From an uncultured Schlesneria sp. (GTDB lineage Bacteria; Planctomycetota; Planctomycetia; Planctomycetales; Planctomycetaceae), in assembly GCA_903858935.1 (NCBI GenBank), contig CAIOKO010000251.1, positions 1-47,414 on the forward strand: a DNA stretch of 47,414 nucleotides, in the 5' to 3' direction. The translations under genes and the position numbers were made by a program. The notes beneath the pieces were generated by a model. It saw only the letters and a list, made by a program, of their open reading frames with translations. It was not told where the DNA came from and searched no databases. The first letter of the stretch is position 1; each line of letters begins with the position of its first letter. This document shows positions 47,029 to 47,414 of the stretch, piece after piece.

Positions 47029-47414
47029 CTATGCCTTTTCACATTCGACGGCAGTTTCGTTTGCCGTCGCTTCCAGCGCTTCCGCATCTTCTTTGGCTTT
47101 CTTTGCGACCAACTCCGGCAGATACCAGTACCATTTTCCCTGGAAGGTATCGTTCACAGACCGGCAATCCAGCGCGTCATAGGCACGACGTAACGTCGCT
47201 TTTGTGATGTTGTTGGCATCCGCGTCCTCGAGAAGTTGTGTCTTGGCCACAAGGTCTTTCTCTTCCAGGACTCCCTTCAGCCATTTCATCGCCTTTCCCA
47301 ATTTCGATGCAGGGTTCACGACCTTCGGCGTCTTTTCGCGAGCTTCCGTTTCCTGATTCGCCAGGAATTCGTCCCCTGTCAGAGGGGGCCTTTCCTGTTC
47401 CCATTTAATCACAC
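47029..47414 (-). CDS. C-terminal part of a putative primase/AAA ATPase-like protein (partial)
   Basis: The last about 127 residues of a protein that continues beyond the window. The pattern WEQERPPLTGDEFLANQE, then KAMKWLKGVLEEKDLVAKTQ, NNITKATLRRAYDALD and FQGKWYWYLPE matches the winged-helix tail found at the C-terminus of AAA-ATPase/RepA-like and phage or plasmid DNA-primase proteins (the LRRA..L helix followed by a W-x-W-x-LP strand). The ATPase domain would be upstream, outside the window. The terminal stretch VAKKAKEDAEALEATANE is a charged helix. It suggests a nearby prophage or integrated element, but this is inference. Confidence 0.6.
   Translation of the reverse strand, partial: VIKWEQERPPLTGDEFLANQETEAREKTPKVVNPASKLGKAMKWLKGVLEEKDLVAKTQLLEDADANNITKATLRRAYDALDCRSVNDTFQGKWYWYLPELVAKKAKEDAEALEATANETAVECEKA

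Overview
The window looks like chromosomal DNA from a planctomycete, probably of the Planctomycetaceae (Schlesneria/Planctopirus/Gimesia-like). This rests on lineage-typical gene families: two DUF1501 proteins beside a PSCyt1/DUF1549/DUF1553 cytochrome, a DUF1559 prepilin-like protein, a secreted PQQ-repeat protein, a LamG/PPC-type giant secreted protein and an unusually large (about 2150 aa) exported protein. Genes are loosely packed, with long gene-free stretches full of inverted repeats. No rRNA, tRNA or CRISPR array was seen. All family calls come from reading motifs; no database search was made.

Layout. 0-1.3 kb (minus): the left end of an IS3-like element cuts into the 3' end of a small membrane-protein gene, followed by a secreted protein. 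1.8-5.3 kb (plus): a PQQ beta-propeller protein and glutamine-dependent NAD synthetase (nadE). 5.5-8.6 kb: a repeat pair, a coiled-coil membrane protein, a DUF1444-like protein and a GNAT acetyltransferase. 9.3-14.8 kb (plus): purF, dapF, a 220-bp palindromic element, a 628-aa protein of unknown function and moaC. 15.3-21.8 kb: the 2147-aa exported protein. 21.8-23.1 kb: a gene-free block with a perfect 20-bp stem and a roughly three-copy 171/172-bp tandem repeat. 23.1-30.6 kb (plus): DUF1501, the PSD1-type cytochrome, a second DUF1501 and an aldehyde dehydrogenase. 30.7-35.9 kb (minus): coaX overlapping a divergent MnmE-like GTPase, and an ABC exporter whose permease is fused to a CPBP protease domain. 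36.3-39.4 kb (plus): a LamG/PPC-type secreted protein. 39.4-44.3 kb: a belt holding two decayed genes (PhzF family; Sir2 family), a small basic DNA-binding-like protein and two adjacent COG3541/RlaP-type nucleotidyltransferases. 44.4-47.4 kb (minus): a SEC-C mini-protein, a DUF1559 protein, a 1-kb region with paired TTGCGCAA motifs, and the 3' end of a protein that runs off the window.

How genes work together. The clearest functional units are the DUF1501/PSD1 pair (secreted or periplasmic, polysaccharide-associated by context in the phylum), the NatA-like ATPase with its permease-protease partner, coaX with the MnmE-like GTPase (22-bp overlap), the 628-aa gene with moaC (11-bp gap), and the two nucleotidyltransferases (ATGA overlap) behind a small membrane protein. 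Housekeeping genes (nadE, purF, dapF, moaC, coaX) are scattered singly among lineage-specific genes.

Most notable second-look items: a PhzF-family gene that reads through its full length in one frame apart from a G7 frameshift and four in-frame UGA codons; a frameshifted sirtuin gene nearby; several distinct families of inverted or tandem repeats in the gene-free stretches; an IS insertion that rewrites the tail of a membrane protein; and a giant exported protein with macroglobulin-like sections but no thioester motif.
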